From the NCBI GenBank assembly GCA_902778265.1, contig CACYXI010000011.1, forward strand, positions 1-64,000: a DNA stretch of 64,000 nt, read 5' to 3'. The translations under genes and the position numbers were made by a program. The notes below the pieces were generated by a model. It saw only the letters and a list, made by a program, of their open reading frames with translations, did no database searches and was not told the DNA's origin. The DNA comes from an uncultured Bacteroidales bacterium (GTDB lineage: Bacteria; Bacteroidota; Bacteroidia; Bacteroidales; Bacteroidaceae). This document shows, one piece after another, positions 47,809 to 54,488 of the stretch (its first letter is position 1; each line of letters begins with the position of its first letter).

Positions 47809-48627
47809 ATGGCAAAATCAAATAACATATTGGTGAAAGATACCAAAATAAAGACTCTTCGGGAGAATGGTGTTGATTATATTTGCATCACGGATATAGC
47901 TCGGCAGAAAAATTCCGAAGATCCAAATGGCGTTATTGCCAATTGGATGAGGAATAGAAATACCATTGAGTTTTTGGGGATATGGGAGGAATTGTATAAT
48001 CCATGTTTTAATCCCCTCGAATTCGAGGGGTTTAGAAGGGATGCAGGTCTGAATGCTTTCACTCTTTCTCCGACAAAATGGATAGAATCTACAAATGCGA
48101 TTGGTCTGAAAGCTTGTGCTGGGCGATATGGTGGCACATATGCGGTTTCTGACATTGCATTTGAATTCGCATCATGGATTTCTGTTGAATTCAAATTGTA
48201 TCTGGTCAAGGAGTTCCAGCGCCTGAAAGACGAAGAGCAGAAACTAATCGGTTGGACAGCTAAGCGTGAACTGTCTAAGATAAACTATCGTATTCATACT
48301 GATGCTATCAAGGAGAATTTGATTCCTGCGGAGGTTACTCGTGAACAGGCTGCCATGAAATATGCGGATGAGGCAGACGTTCTCAATATGGCTATGTTCG
48401 GAGTTACGGCTAAGCAATGGCGAGATGCCAATCCTGATAAGAAAGGTAATATCCGAGACTATGCCAGTATCAACGAATTGATTTGCCTCTCAAACATGGA
48501 GAATCTCAATGCCGTATTCATCAATGATGGAATGTCACAGTCTGATCGCCTCATCAAGCTCAATCAAATTGCCATTCACCAGATGAAGATTCTTGAAGAT
48601 ACCAATGGCAGGCATCTTTTGAAATGA
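47809..48627 (+). CDS. KilA-N domain protein
   Basis: The protein has 272 residues from the ATG at 47809. An upstream in-frame extension to 47659 runs through the hairpin and the promoter and is rejected. Residues of about 15-140 form a KilA-N domain, a DNA-binding fold known from phage and large DNA virus proteins and related to APSES (YICITDIA, IANWMRNRNTIEFLGIWEELYNP, then SPTKWIE-x-TNAIGL and GRYGGTYAVSDIAFEFASWISVEFK). The C-terminal half is helical with many charged residues. The gene has its own promoter repeat and stands first in the toxin-antitoxin island. Codons 68-75 (NPLEFEGF) form a palindrome; see 48009-48034. A broken paralogue lies at 50770. The likely role is regulatory or phage-related and is not established. 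Confidence 0.85.
   Translation: MAKSNNILVKDTKIKTLRENGVDYICITDIARQKNSEDPNGVIANWMRNRNTIEFLGIWEELYNPCFNPLEFEGFRRDAGLNAFTLSPTKWIESTNAIGLKACAGRYGGTYAVSDIAFEFASWISVEFKLYLVKEFQRLKDEEQKLIGWTAKRELSKINYRIHTDAIKENLIPAEVTREQAAMKYADEADVLNMAMFGVTAKQWRDANPDKKGNIRDYASINELICLSNMENLNAVFINDGMSQSDRLIKLNQIAIHQMKILEDTNGRHLLK
48009..48034. promoter_or_regulatory. Codon-aligned palindrome inside the KilA-N gene
   Basis: CCCCTC-GAATTC-GAGGGG (48013-48030) is a perfect 18-bp palindrome. After one mismatch (48012/48031) it extends by TAA/TTA on the two sides. The centre falls exactly between the codons GAA and TTC. The broken KilA-N copy has a palindrome at the same codons with different arms (50956-50981). Confidence 0.8.
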
Positions 48628-48681
48628 TAGAGAAGGAACTGGTCAAAATTTTTGACCAGTTCAATGTATTCACTCCAAACA

Positions 48682-48714
48682 TTTGGCTGTTTCACGGAAA
48701 TTGTGTATCTTTGC
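48682..48714 (+). promoter_or_regulatory. Promoter repeat, copy 2 (VapBC-like pair)
   Basis: TTTG (48682-48685), a 20-nt spacer and TATCTTTGC (48706-48714). The spacer is the same as copy 1 except for CACGG in place of CATAG. Confidence 0.85.
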
Positions 48715-48749
48715 ACCAAGAAAGGTTTATAATCATAATATCGTTTAAT

Positions 48750-49013
48750 ATGAGAGCAAACATAAATCATAGATCGACAACTTTTTATTGGAATCAAGTT
48801 AAGGATTTAAGTCCAGAGATGAAGCTTGATTTGATTAGTCGTTTGAGCCAGTCAATTGTAGTCAATATTGCTGTTCCACAGAAGAAGACTACTCTTGATG
48901 ACTGTTTTGCTGCTTGGAGTACTCATGATAATGAGTATTCTGATGATATGTTGCTGCATGACATAGATTCCGTGTGTGCAGAAAAAGATGATTTTATCAA
49001 GGAATTCATTTAA
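48750..49013 (+). CDS. Putative antitoxin of a PIN-domain toxin
   Basis: The protein has 87 residues from the ATG at 48750, about 35 nt after the promoter repeat; the longer open frame upstream crosses the promoter. It is small and acidic at its C-terminus. The segment LSPEMKLDLISRLSQSI resembles the short helical region common to antitoxins encoded before PIN toxins in Bacteroidetes. The next gene starts 3 nt after its stop codon, which is the normal arrangement of an antitoxin-toxin operon. It would bind and neutralise the toxin, and probably repress the operon. The exact family is not recognised; the call rests on size and position. Confidence 0.65.
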   Translation: MRANINHRSTTFYWNQVKDLSPEMKLDLISRLSQSIVVNIAVPQKKTTLDDCFAAWSTHDNEYSDDMLLHDIDSVCAEKDDFIKEFI

Positions 49014-49015
49014 TT

Positions 49016-49429
49016 ATGACGCGATACTTACTTGATACAAATATCTTGATTCATCATCAGCGTGGATTCTTTAATATCGGTGAATATCTGAAAGAACATG
49101 ATATTTCAATTGATGATTGCTATGTATCAGAAATAACGGCAATAGAGATTAAGGTTGGTGAGCAGATATTAAAACGGAAGGGATATAAGTTTAGTGTGAA
49201 ATCGGAGGATCTTCTTTCCAACTTTAATGTTCTTCCGATAAGTGATTGTATTGATTATTTCGTTAAGGAAAAATGTAGATTGCAGTTCGCTGGTACACCA
49301 ATGGCTAATAATTTTGATTTGTTGATAGGTTGTACCGCAGTTGTGAATGATATGGTAATGGTAACTGAGAACATAAAGGACTTCAAGAATATTGAGAATA
49401 TTGTAATCGAGAATTGGATTTCAAGATGA
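49016..49429 (+). CDS. vapC: PIN-domain ribonuclease toxin (VapC type)
   Basis: The protein has 137 residues, a usual length for VapC. The PIN-domain acidic residues are visible: Asp in LLDTNILI near the start, Glu in SEITAIEIKVG, Asp in NNFDLLIGCTAV near residue 100, and the VTENIKDF motif near the end. PIN toxins are Mg2+-dependent endoribonucleases that act mainly on tRNA or rRNA. It is translated directly after the 48750 gene and ends before a terminator at 49466-49501. Nothing in the sequence suggests inactivation. Confidence 0.85.
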   Translation: MTRYLLDTNILIHHQRGFFNIGEYLKEHDISIDDCYVSEITAIEIKVGEQILKRKGYKFSVKSEDLLSNFNVLPISDCIDYFVKEKCRLQFAGTPMANNFDLLIGCTAVVNDMVMVTENIKDFKNIENIVIENWISR

Positions 49430-49465
49430 CAATCATTCAATGAATGATAGACAGATAATATTTCA

Positions 49466-49501
49466 CTTCCCTCATCACCTCCCCGGTGGTGGGGGATTTT
49501 T
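49466..49501 (+). terminator. Terminator after the VapC-like gene
   Basis: CTCATCACC and GGTGGTGGGGG arms with a short CCCC-rich loop, followed by a run of T (ATTTTTTAAT). Confidence 0.7.
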
Positions 49502-49518
49502 TAATTTCCTCCCAAACA

Positions 49519-49551
49519 TTTGGCTGTTTCATAGAAATTGTGTATCTTTGC
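49519..49551 (+). promoter_or_regulatory. Promoter repeat, copy 3 (YoeB-type pair)
   Basis: TTTG (49519-49522), a 20-nt spacer identical to copy 1, and TATCTTTGC (49543-49551). It is about 27 nt before the antitoxin ATG. Confidence 0.85.
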
Positions 49552-49577
49552 AGGCAGAAACTAAAATACATAGCATT

Positions 49578-49808
49578 ATGACAACCATAGCATTAAATGG
49601 CCTTTGGGCTTATATTCAGACTTTGAATCTTAGCAAGCGTAATAGAAAATGGCTTGCCGAGAAACTTATGGGATGCGATGATAAGGCTGCCGATGATACG
49701 GAGTATATAAATTCCTCTCCTGCTATGCTTGATGTTATAGAGAAGGGTAGAAAGGAAATTGCAGAAGGGAATGTGGAGACGATAGTTGTGGATGACCTAT
49801 GGAAATAG
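49578..49808 (+). CDS. Putative antitoxin of the YoeB-type pair
   Basis: The protein has 76 residues from the ATG at 49578; the open frame reaches further upstream, through the promoter repeat, and that part is rejected. The N-terminal half is basic (LNLSKRNRKWLAEKL) and could bind DNA or brace the toxin. The C-terminal half is acidic (EGNVETIVVDDLW), as expected for the flexible toxin-binding tail. The last 10 nt overlap the start of the toxin gene. The family is not recognised by sequence alone, so the call depends on the partner. Confidence 0.7.
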   Translation: MTTIALNGLWAYIQTLNLSKRNRKWLAEKLMGCDDKAADDTEYINSSPAMLDVIEKGRKEIAEGNVETIVVDDLWK

Positions 49809-50065
49809 TATTGCTTGAACAGGCCAGGAAAGATCGTGATTACTGGAAAAAGTCGGGTAATACGAAAATACAGAATCGTATCTCTTCATTACTCAAGGAT
49901 ATTTTGCAGCATCCTTTTACAGGCATAGGTAAACCAGAACCATTGAAACACAATCTCAAAGGCTTATGGTCAAGAAGAATCAACGATGAATATAGGCTTG
50001 TGTATCAGGTTTCTGATGGCATGATATATGTCTATGTGTTGTCAATGAGGTTTCACTATAAGTAG
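49799..50065 (+). CDS. yoeB: Txe/YoeB family mRNA interferase toxin
   Basis: The protein has 88 residues, as usual for YoeB. The family core is clear: FTGIGKPEPLKHNLKGLWSRRINDEYRLVYQV, and the C-terminal FHY. This includes the Glu, Arg and His of the RelE/YoeB active region. YoeB cleaves mRNA in the ribosomal A site. The gene overlaps its antitoxin by 10 nt, consistent with translational coupling. Confidence 0.92.
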   Translation: MEIVLLEQARKDRDYWKKSGNTKIQNRISSLLKDILQHPFTGIGKPEPLKHNLKGLWSRRINDEYRLVYQVSDGMIYVYVLSMRFHYK

Positions 50066-50114
50066 GCGCTATATCCCCTCCCTCTGAATTTCCCTCTAAA
50101 CATTTGGCTTTTTC

Positions 50115-50297
50115 ATGGAAATTGTGTATCATAAACTGTTGAAAAAGGCTGGTTGTTATGATACTGGCAAGGTGATGGCTGGACATCCGTTGTGGTATTC
50201 TCCCATTACTAACAGGTATTTTCCTACGAGTCATCATGGATCGGAGGAAGTGAAGAAGGGTACTCTCAATTCTATTAAGAAATCTGCAGGCATTTAA
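50115..50297 (+). CDS. hicA: HicA-like mRNA interferase toxin
   Basis: The protein has 60 residues. The HicA fold is suggested by LLKKAGCY, a GHPLWYSP strand with the region of the active His, and FPTSHHGSEEVKKGTLNSIKKSAG. HicA toxins cut mRNA. The start is odd: the ATG and the first codons (MEIVY) are encoded by a copy of the promoter repeat whose downstream box has changed to TATCATAAA, so the usual promoter is lost. The first residues therefore differ from the usual HicA start, and transcription may come from the YoeB operon. HicB follows 4 nt after the stop. Confidence 0.8.
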   Translation: MEIVYHKLLKKAGCYDTGKVMAGHPLWYSPITNRYFPTSHHGSEEVKKGTLNSIKKSAGI

Positions 50298-50301
50298 CGA
50301 T

Positions 50302-50709
50302 ATGAAAAAAGTAAAGGCACATATTGAAAAGGGAAGTGACGGAATCTTTAGCGTGTATATGTTTGATGAGTCACTTGACTATAGCATTAACGGACAGGGT
50401 AAGACTGCCGATGAGGCTATAGCCGATTTCGTTGCTGTGTATAATGACACTAAGAAGTTCTACGAGGAGCAGGGAATGGACTTTACGGAAGTGGAGTTTG
50501 AGTACAAGTACGATTTCTCTGCTTTGTTGGCTTCTTATGCCGAGGTGTTTACGCTCGTCGGGCTGTCACGCATTACGGGTATAAACAAATCTCAGTTGTC
50601 GCATTACCTTAATGGGACGAGTAACCCTTCTGTCCGCACTACTGCACGCATCAATGAGGGGGGGCGAAACTATGCTTCTCGTCTTGCACAAATGGCAACA
50701 GTGCAGTAA
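50302..50709 (+). CDS. hicB: HicB-like antitoxin with a C-terminal helix-turn-helix
   Basis: The protein has 135 residues. The N-terminal half has the HicB partial RNase H-like fold (HIEKGSDGIFSVYMFDESLDYSINGQGKTADEAIADF). The C-terminal part holds an XRE-like helix-turn-helix (LVGLSRITGINKSQLSHYLNGTSNPS). It would neutralise the HicA-like toxin and repress the operon. A G7 run (about 50658-50664) lies near the 3' end, before the last 15 or so residues (GRNYASRLAQMATVQ), so the tail could shift frame easily. Confidence 0.88.
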   Translation: MKKVKAHIEKGSDGIFSVYMFDESLDYSINGQGKTADEAIADFVAVYNDTKKFYEEQGMDFTEVEFEYKYDFSALLASYAEVFTLVGLSRITGINKSQLSHYLNGTSNPSVRTTARINEGGRNYASRLAQMATVQ

Positions 50710-50719
50710 TGTTTCGTTT

Positions 50720-50742
50720 TCAGAAAATTGTGTATCTTTGCA
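50720..50742 (+). promoter_or_regulatory. Promoter repeat, copy 5, partial (broken KilA-N)
   Basis: GAAAATTGTGTATCTTTGCA is shared with the spacer and downstream box of the other copies (TATCTTTGC at 50733-50741). The upstream TTTGG box is missing, since the HicB stop codon lies there. Confidence 0.65.
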
Positions 50743-50769
50743 AATACGTAACTTCAAATCCTTAATGCT

Positions 50770-51010
50770 ATGGCAAAGATAAAGGTACAGAACACAGAGA
50801 TAACTGTCGTTTCGTTTGAGGAAAGAGATTATATCGTCATTGACGGATATGCTAAAACCCATAGAAAATGGACTTGCCTTGATAGAGAAATGGCTGAGGA
50901 ATAAAAACACGATTGAATTCCTTGGCATTTGGGAAGAAATTTATAATCCTAATTTTAATTGTACCGAATTCGGTACAATTAGAAATGCTGCGGGAAGCAA
51001 TAATTTTGTC
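50770..51010 (+). pseudogene. Broken KilA-N domain gene
   Basis: It begins like the intact gene (CCTTAATGCTATGGCAAA before and over the start codon, compare 47798-47815). The first frame, MAKIKVQNTEITV, stops after about 44 codons. A second frame then matches the intact KilA-N protein closely: LIEKWLRNKNTIEFLGIWEEIYNPNFN against VIANWMRNRNTIEFLGIWEELYNPCFN. Similarity ends near NNFVQS (about 51010), so the rest of the domain is lost. At least one frameshift and a 3' deletion are needed. The palindrome at 50956-50981 survives. Confidence 0.85.
50956..50981. promoter_or_regulatory. Palindrome in the broken KilA-N copy
   Basis: A perfect 26-bp palindrome centred on GAATTC, with left arm TAATTGTACC and right arm its exact inverse. 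It lies at the same codons as 48009-48034 (here N-C-T-E-F-G-T-I). Five neighbouring positions differ from the intact copy and all five stay paired. Confidence 0.85.
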
Positions 51011-51065
51011 CAGTCTGTTAAATTCATGTTATCTTTAGCATTTTTCTGCTTTTTAACAGAAATAA

Positions 51066-51098
51066 TTTGGTGGAATCACTATTATTTTGTATTTTTGC
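51066..51098 (+). promoter_or_regulatory. Promoter of the Rpn-like gene
   Basis: TTTG (51066-51069), a 20-nt spacer and TATTTTTGC (51090-51098), about 27 nt before the ATG at 51126. The spacer is unrelated to the repeat copies. Confidence 0.8.
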
Positions 51099-51125
51099 AC
51101 CGTTAAAAAACACATTAATCAATAG

Positions 51126-51980
51126 ATGAAATACCTTGACCCAAAGTCGGATGTAACCTTCAAGAAGGTGTTTGGTGAGCATAAGGAATTGCTCATCAGC
51201 TTCCTTAATGCCATGTTGCCTTTAAGGGAGGAGAACTACATCGTGACTTTGGAGTATCTCTCACCAGAACTTGTTCCTATCAATCCTGATAAGAAAGATA
51301 CGATCGTGGATGTTCGTTGCAAGGATAAGGACGGCAGGCAGTTTATTGTGGAGATGCAGATGTATTGGACTAATGCTTTCAAGAAAAGAGCGTTGCTTAA
51401 TACCTGCAAGGCTTACTCCATGCCTGCTGAGAAGGGGGAGAAATACACGGAACTGAAACCTGTCTATACACTTAGTCTGGTGAACGATATCGCTTTCCCC
51501 GAGCTTGATGAGTTCTATCATTGCTATAAGTTGACGCACACGCAGAACACGACCTATACGATAGATGATATCATGATGATTTTTGTGGAGTTGCCGAAGT
51601 TCTCGCCAAAGTCATACAACGAGAAGAAGATGCAGGTGTTGTGGCTTCGCTATCTAACAGAAATCAACGAGCGCACGCAGTATGTGGATGAAGAGCTTAT
51701 CAATGACGTAAACGTTGGTAAGGCATTGTCGTTGGTGGAGGAATCTGCCTATACTGACGATGAACTCTATGCCATAGACCATTATTGGGATGCTGTCAGC
51801 AGAGAACGCACAGCTCTTGCCGAGAAGTACGAGAAAGGTCGTGCAGAAGGTCGTGAGGAAGGTGCCAAAAGTCGTTCCGTTGAGATTGCAAGGACTATGT
51901 TGGCGATGAATATGCCTCTTGATACAATAGCTCAGGCAACAGGTTTGAGCAAAGAGGAGATAAAGAGCCTTTCGTCTTGA
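51126..51980 (+). CDS. Rpn family PD-(D/E)XK nuclease / putative transposase
   Basis: The protein has 284 residues, in the normal range of this family. It starts with the typical YLDPKSDVTFKKVFGEHKELLISFLNAML. The nuclease motif is visible as IVDVRCKDKDG...FIVEMQM (Asp, then E-x-Q). The C-terminal region has a charged helix (EKYEKGRAEGREEGAKS) and an end (MNMPLDTIAQATGLSKEEI) that resembles a small helix-turn-helix. Related proteins in E. coli promote RecA-independent recombination through DNA cleavage. Bacteroidales genomes often carry many copies. It has its own promoter and lies at the end of the accessory island. Confidence 0.9.
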   Translation: MKYLDPKSDVTFKKVFGEHKELLISFLNAMLPLREENYIVTLEYLSPELVPINPDKKDTIVDVRCKDKDGRQFIVEMQMYWTNAFKKRALLNTCKAYSMPAEKGEKYTELKPVYTLSLVNDIAFPELDEFYHCYKLTHTQNTTYTIDDIMMIFVELPKFSPKSYNEKKMQVLWLRYLTEINERTQYVDEELINDVNVGKALSLVEESAYTDDELYAIDHYWDAVSRERTALAEKYEKGRAEGREEGAKSRSVEIARTMLAMNMPLDTIAQATGLSKEEIKSLSS

Positions 51981-52042
51981 ATCATGTTATTCAGATATAA
52001 TGTTTAATCCTCTCTAATACAATAATTCTTACACAAAAACCA

Positions 52043-53833
52043 ATGAAAAATCGAATTGAAAAAATTGTAGTAATCTTGTTTGTCTTTGTCATGTGCTTAT
52101 TGATGTCTATATCAGCACATGCAGGGAATCGTTATTTCTTTAGTTCTACAACTATGCCTTCTGAGATTGGGTTGGATGGTGTGACAATCAAACGAACAGT
52201 TAATTGTAATGCGGTTGAACGAGCTAGGAAAATTTTTGGTTGTCAGGTGGATTATTATGCAAAGTTAAAATCTAATGAAGGATCTGCTACAGAATTTAAA
52301 ATCAATACGAGTAGGGAAGGAGTACTGCTTGTTTATTATGCAAGATCATGGAGCGATGGTTCAACTGTAAATGATGGTAATGACTTGAAAATTGCAGGTA
52401 AGAATGGTTTCGCAGAATATAGTGAAATGAAAACCTCGCTTGTTGATGGAGTGAAATATTATGTTCTTGATACTGGTGAATATACGATGACGGCAAATAA
52501 TTTGTGTGCCGTGTATGGTTTTGTATATCTGCCAGGTCAAGTGGCTGCATATAATACGAGGGGCAAGGGTGATGTTAGTTTTATTGGACAATGTTGTAAT
52601 AGTTGCAGTAATCTTCCTGTTTTAAGTGAAGAAGGCTGGGATTTTGGTGGTTGGTATAAAGATGAGGCTTGCACAGAGAAGGCTATGGATGGTGATGTTA
52701 TAAATTCACCTACAGTTCTCTTTGCTCGTTGGACAAAGATTCCTACTGTAAATGTGTGGGATCTTACAAAAAATATCAAACAGAATATTAATGGTCTGAA
52801 AATAAAGTATGACGGACTAATTATTCATGGTTCTAATAGTTCTGTTGAAGGAATACGTTCCGATATCAATAATGTTAATGGACTTGGGTTTATGCGACGG
52901 GGCTTAAAACAAGATTCAGAAAAGTATGATTGCGTAGAATTTACTCCAAATTATGACGGAGAGTTGTCTGTTACCTATAAATCAGCAAATTCTGGTGCAT
53001 ATAATAGAATATGTGCGATAGGTACAGATGTAGTTGCTGGCTCTGACGTTGATGTGTTAAAGAAAAATACAGATATCGTAGCTTGTGGATATGCTGATGG
53101 TGTAAATTGGAAAACTCTTCAGGCGAAGTTAAAGGCTGGCACTACATATTATATCTATATGGCTACTACTGGTGGCATATCGATTTCTGGAATGAAATAC
53201 ACAGCTTCTGCCTCTTCTGCTGATGTGGATGGCAATAGCGTCACTCTCACCACTACTGCGAATATGCAGGGATGGCGTGCGTTCTATGACCAAGATAACA
53301 GCTATACCGTTGATGAAAATACAAATGTGTATATTGCGGTGAGTGTTGATGATGGTGATGAGAACGACAAAACGCAGACTGTGAAATTCATTAACAAGAC
53401 TGGAAGGAAGGTGCCTGTAGGCTGTGCCGTAGTCTTGCATTCTGATGCAGTTCAGGCAGATGGTACATATCTCATAACAATGACAAAGGACGCTAATCCT
53501 TACGAATATAATGTTGGTGATAATCTTCTCAGACATTCCGAAGGGAGAACTGCGGTTAATGCCTATCGCCTTGGATACCGTTCGGGAGAGGGTAATGGAG
53601 TTGCATTCTATTCTTGGAAAGCCGATAATCCAAGTGAAGGTATAGTTTATCTGGAACAGCCAAGTAATAGTGCCAAGATTGCATTTGAGATAGAGGATGC
53701 TCCTACAGGTATCGCTTCTATTCATAATGAGCAAGATAAGAGTAATCAGTACTTTAACCTCAACGGACAACGTTTGGCTGCTCCGCAAAAGGGCTTAAAT
53801 ATTATAAACGGTAAAAAATGTATAGTGCGATGA
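52043..53833 (+). CDS. Secreted protein with InlB-like repeat and beta-sandwich-like modules
   Basis: The protein has 596 residues, with a signal peptide ending AHAGN. After an N-terminal module (about 30-185) comes one Listeria-Bacteroides type repeat (GWDFGGWYKDEAC...LFARWTK, about 200-235). A module then begins VWDLTKN (about 240-395), which resembles the VWDFSRF module of the 55217 protein in order and length. The last region is a stand-alone beta domain (about 400-560), and the tail (YFNLNGQRLAAPQKGLNIINGKKCIVR) looks like a type IX sorting domain. No catalytic motif is seen. It is probably a surface or secreted binding protein of the pectin group. Its stop codon overlaps the start of a 47-aa ORF. 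Confidence 0.75.
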   Translation: MKNRIEKIVVILFVFVMCLLMSISAHAGNRYFFSSTTMPSEIGLDGVTIKRTVNCNAVERARKIFGCQVDYYAKLKSNEGSATEFKINTSREGVLLVYYARSWSDGSTVNDGNDLKIAGKNGFAEYSEMKTSLVDGVKYYVLDTGEYTMTANNLCAVYGFVYLPGQVAAYNTRGKGDVSFIGQCCNSCSNLPVLSEEGWDFGGWYKDEACTEKAMDGDVINSPTVLFARWTKIPTVNVWDLTKNIKQNINGLKIKYDGLIIHGSNSSVEGIRSDINNVNGLGFMRRGLKQDSEKYDCVEFTPNYDGELSVTYKSANSGAYNRICAIGTDVVAGSDVDVLKKNTDIVACGYADGVNWKTLQAKLKAGTTYYIYMATTGGISISGMKYTASASSADVDGNSVTLTTTANMQGWRAFYDQDNSYTVDENTNVYIAVSVDDGDENDKTQTVKFINKTGRKVPVGCAVVLHSDAVQADGTYLITMTKDANPYEYNVGDNLLRHSEGRTAVNAYRLGYRSGEGNGVAFYSWKADNPSEGIVYLEQPSNSAKIAFEIEDAPTGIASIHNEQDKSNQYFNLNGQRLAAPQKGLNIINGKKCIVR

Positions 53834-53973
53834 AAAAGGAATATATAAAGCCAACTTGCAGATTTCATAAGTTGAAATGTTGTGATATGATGGCACAGAC
53901 TGGTACCAGATCATTACGAATTATTAGTAATGAGAGTGATGCAAAGGTAGAGGCTGAAGAATGGTCTGATTAA
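53830..53973 (+). CDS. Small 47-aa protein of the MKKxYIxP type
   Basis: ATGA overlap: the ATG at 53830 overlaps the TGA of the previous gene. The product begins MKKEYIKPTCRFHKLKCC and ends EAEEWSD. Small Bacteroidetes proteins that start MKK-x-Y-x-x-P followed by 30-50 residues are common next to secreted proteins, but their function is not known to me. Three cysteines in the first 18 residues (positions 10, 17, 18) are notable. No modifying enzyme is nearby. The overlap and the match to a recurrent start pattern support it as a real gene; the proof is limited. Confidence 0.55.
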   Translation: MKKEYIKPTCRFHKLKCCDMMAQTGTRSLRIISNESDAKVEAEEWSD

Positions 53974-54080
53974 AGTGAATGTCTATTCGATGAATAGAAA
54001 AAGATGAGCAACAAGTTGCTATTAACTGACAATAATTGCCAATCTTACCAATCTTTACCCAATAAAGCAAGTAAGCAATT

Positions 54081-54290
54081 TTATTTTTATAATCAAGAAT
54101 TAGAGAATTAGAGATTTTTCTTTTGAATTTATAAGAATTTGAGAAAGGCGCTTACGCTCTTGCTAATCGCGACCGTTTCCAATGCTACGCAAGTAGCAAA
54201 GTTCTCTCTTTCGCATTAATTCAATTTGGACTTTCCCTTCGGCCGTCGAGCTAAATCTTCTCTAATTCTCTAATTCTTGATAAAAAATAA
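54081..54290. mobile_element. MITE-like element with terminal inverted repeats, copy 2
   Basis: The left end carries ATCAAGAATTAGAGAATTAG (from about 54092) and the right end its near-perfect inverse (about 54260-54281). The interior, read on the minus strand, follows the 4181-4401 element (GCTACTTGCGTAGCATTGG, then AAGCG words, then AAATTCAAAAGAAAAA). The rest of 53974-54488 holds a GCACCAAAGGTGCG hairpin (54384-54397), a dispersed repeat word and the terminator at 54437. Confidence 0.7.
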
Positions 54291-54436
54291 TTCTGTTCAT
54301 TTACTTATGGAAAAAAGATTGCGTAGATTGGGAACTTGCTTTCGCTTGTTGAGCCTTAGTGAAAATTTATTGTCAGTTCAAGCACCAAAGGTGCGCATTT
54401 GTGTGATTTCATCGAACTCACGTTGATGTTATATAG

Positions 54437-54472
54437 CAACAAGCCCCGTCACGAAGGTGATGGGGCTTGTTG
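54437..54472. terminator. Terminator downstream of the minus-strand lipoprotein gene
   Basis: CAACAAGCCCCGTCAC and GTGATGGGGCTTGTTG pair along 16 bp with one G-T, loop GAAG. It lies just after the stop of the 54489 gene on the minus strand. Confidence 0.75.
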
Positions 54473-54488
54473 TGTGTATGTCGTTTTT

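Noticed and set aside
47595..50742. Integron-like cassette array (hairpin near 47595, repeated sequence before each unit)
   Set aside because: There is no integrase, and the repeated part is an ordinary promoter and not an attC-like hairpin. Cassette exchange through the promoter repeat is left open as a finding.
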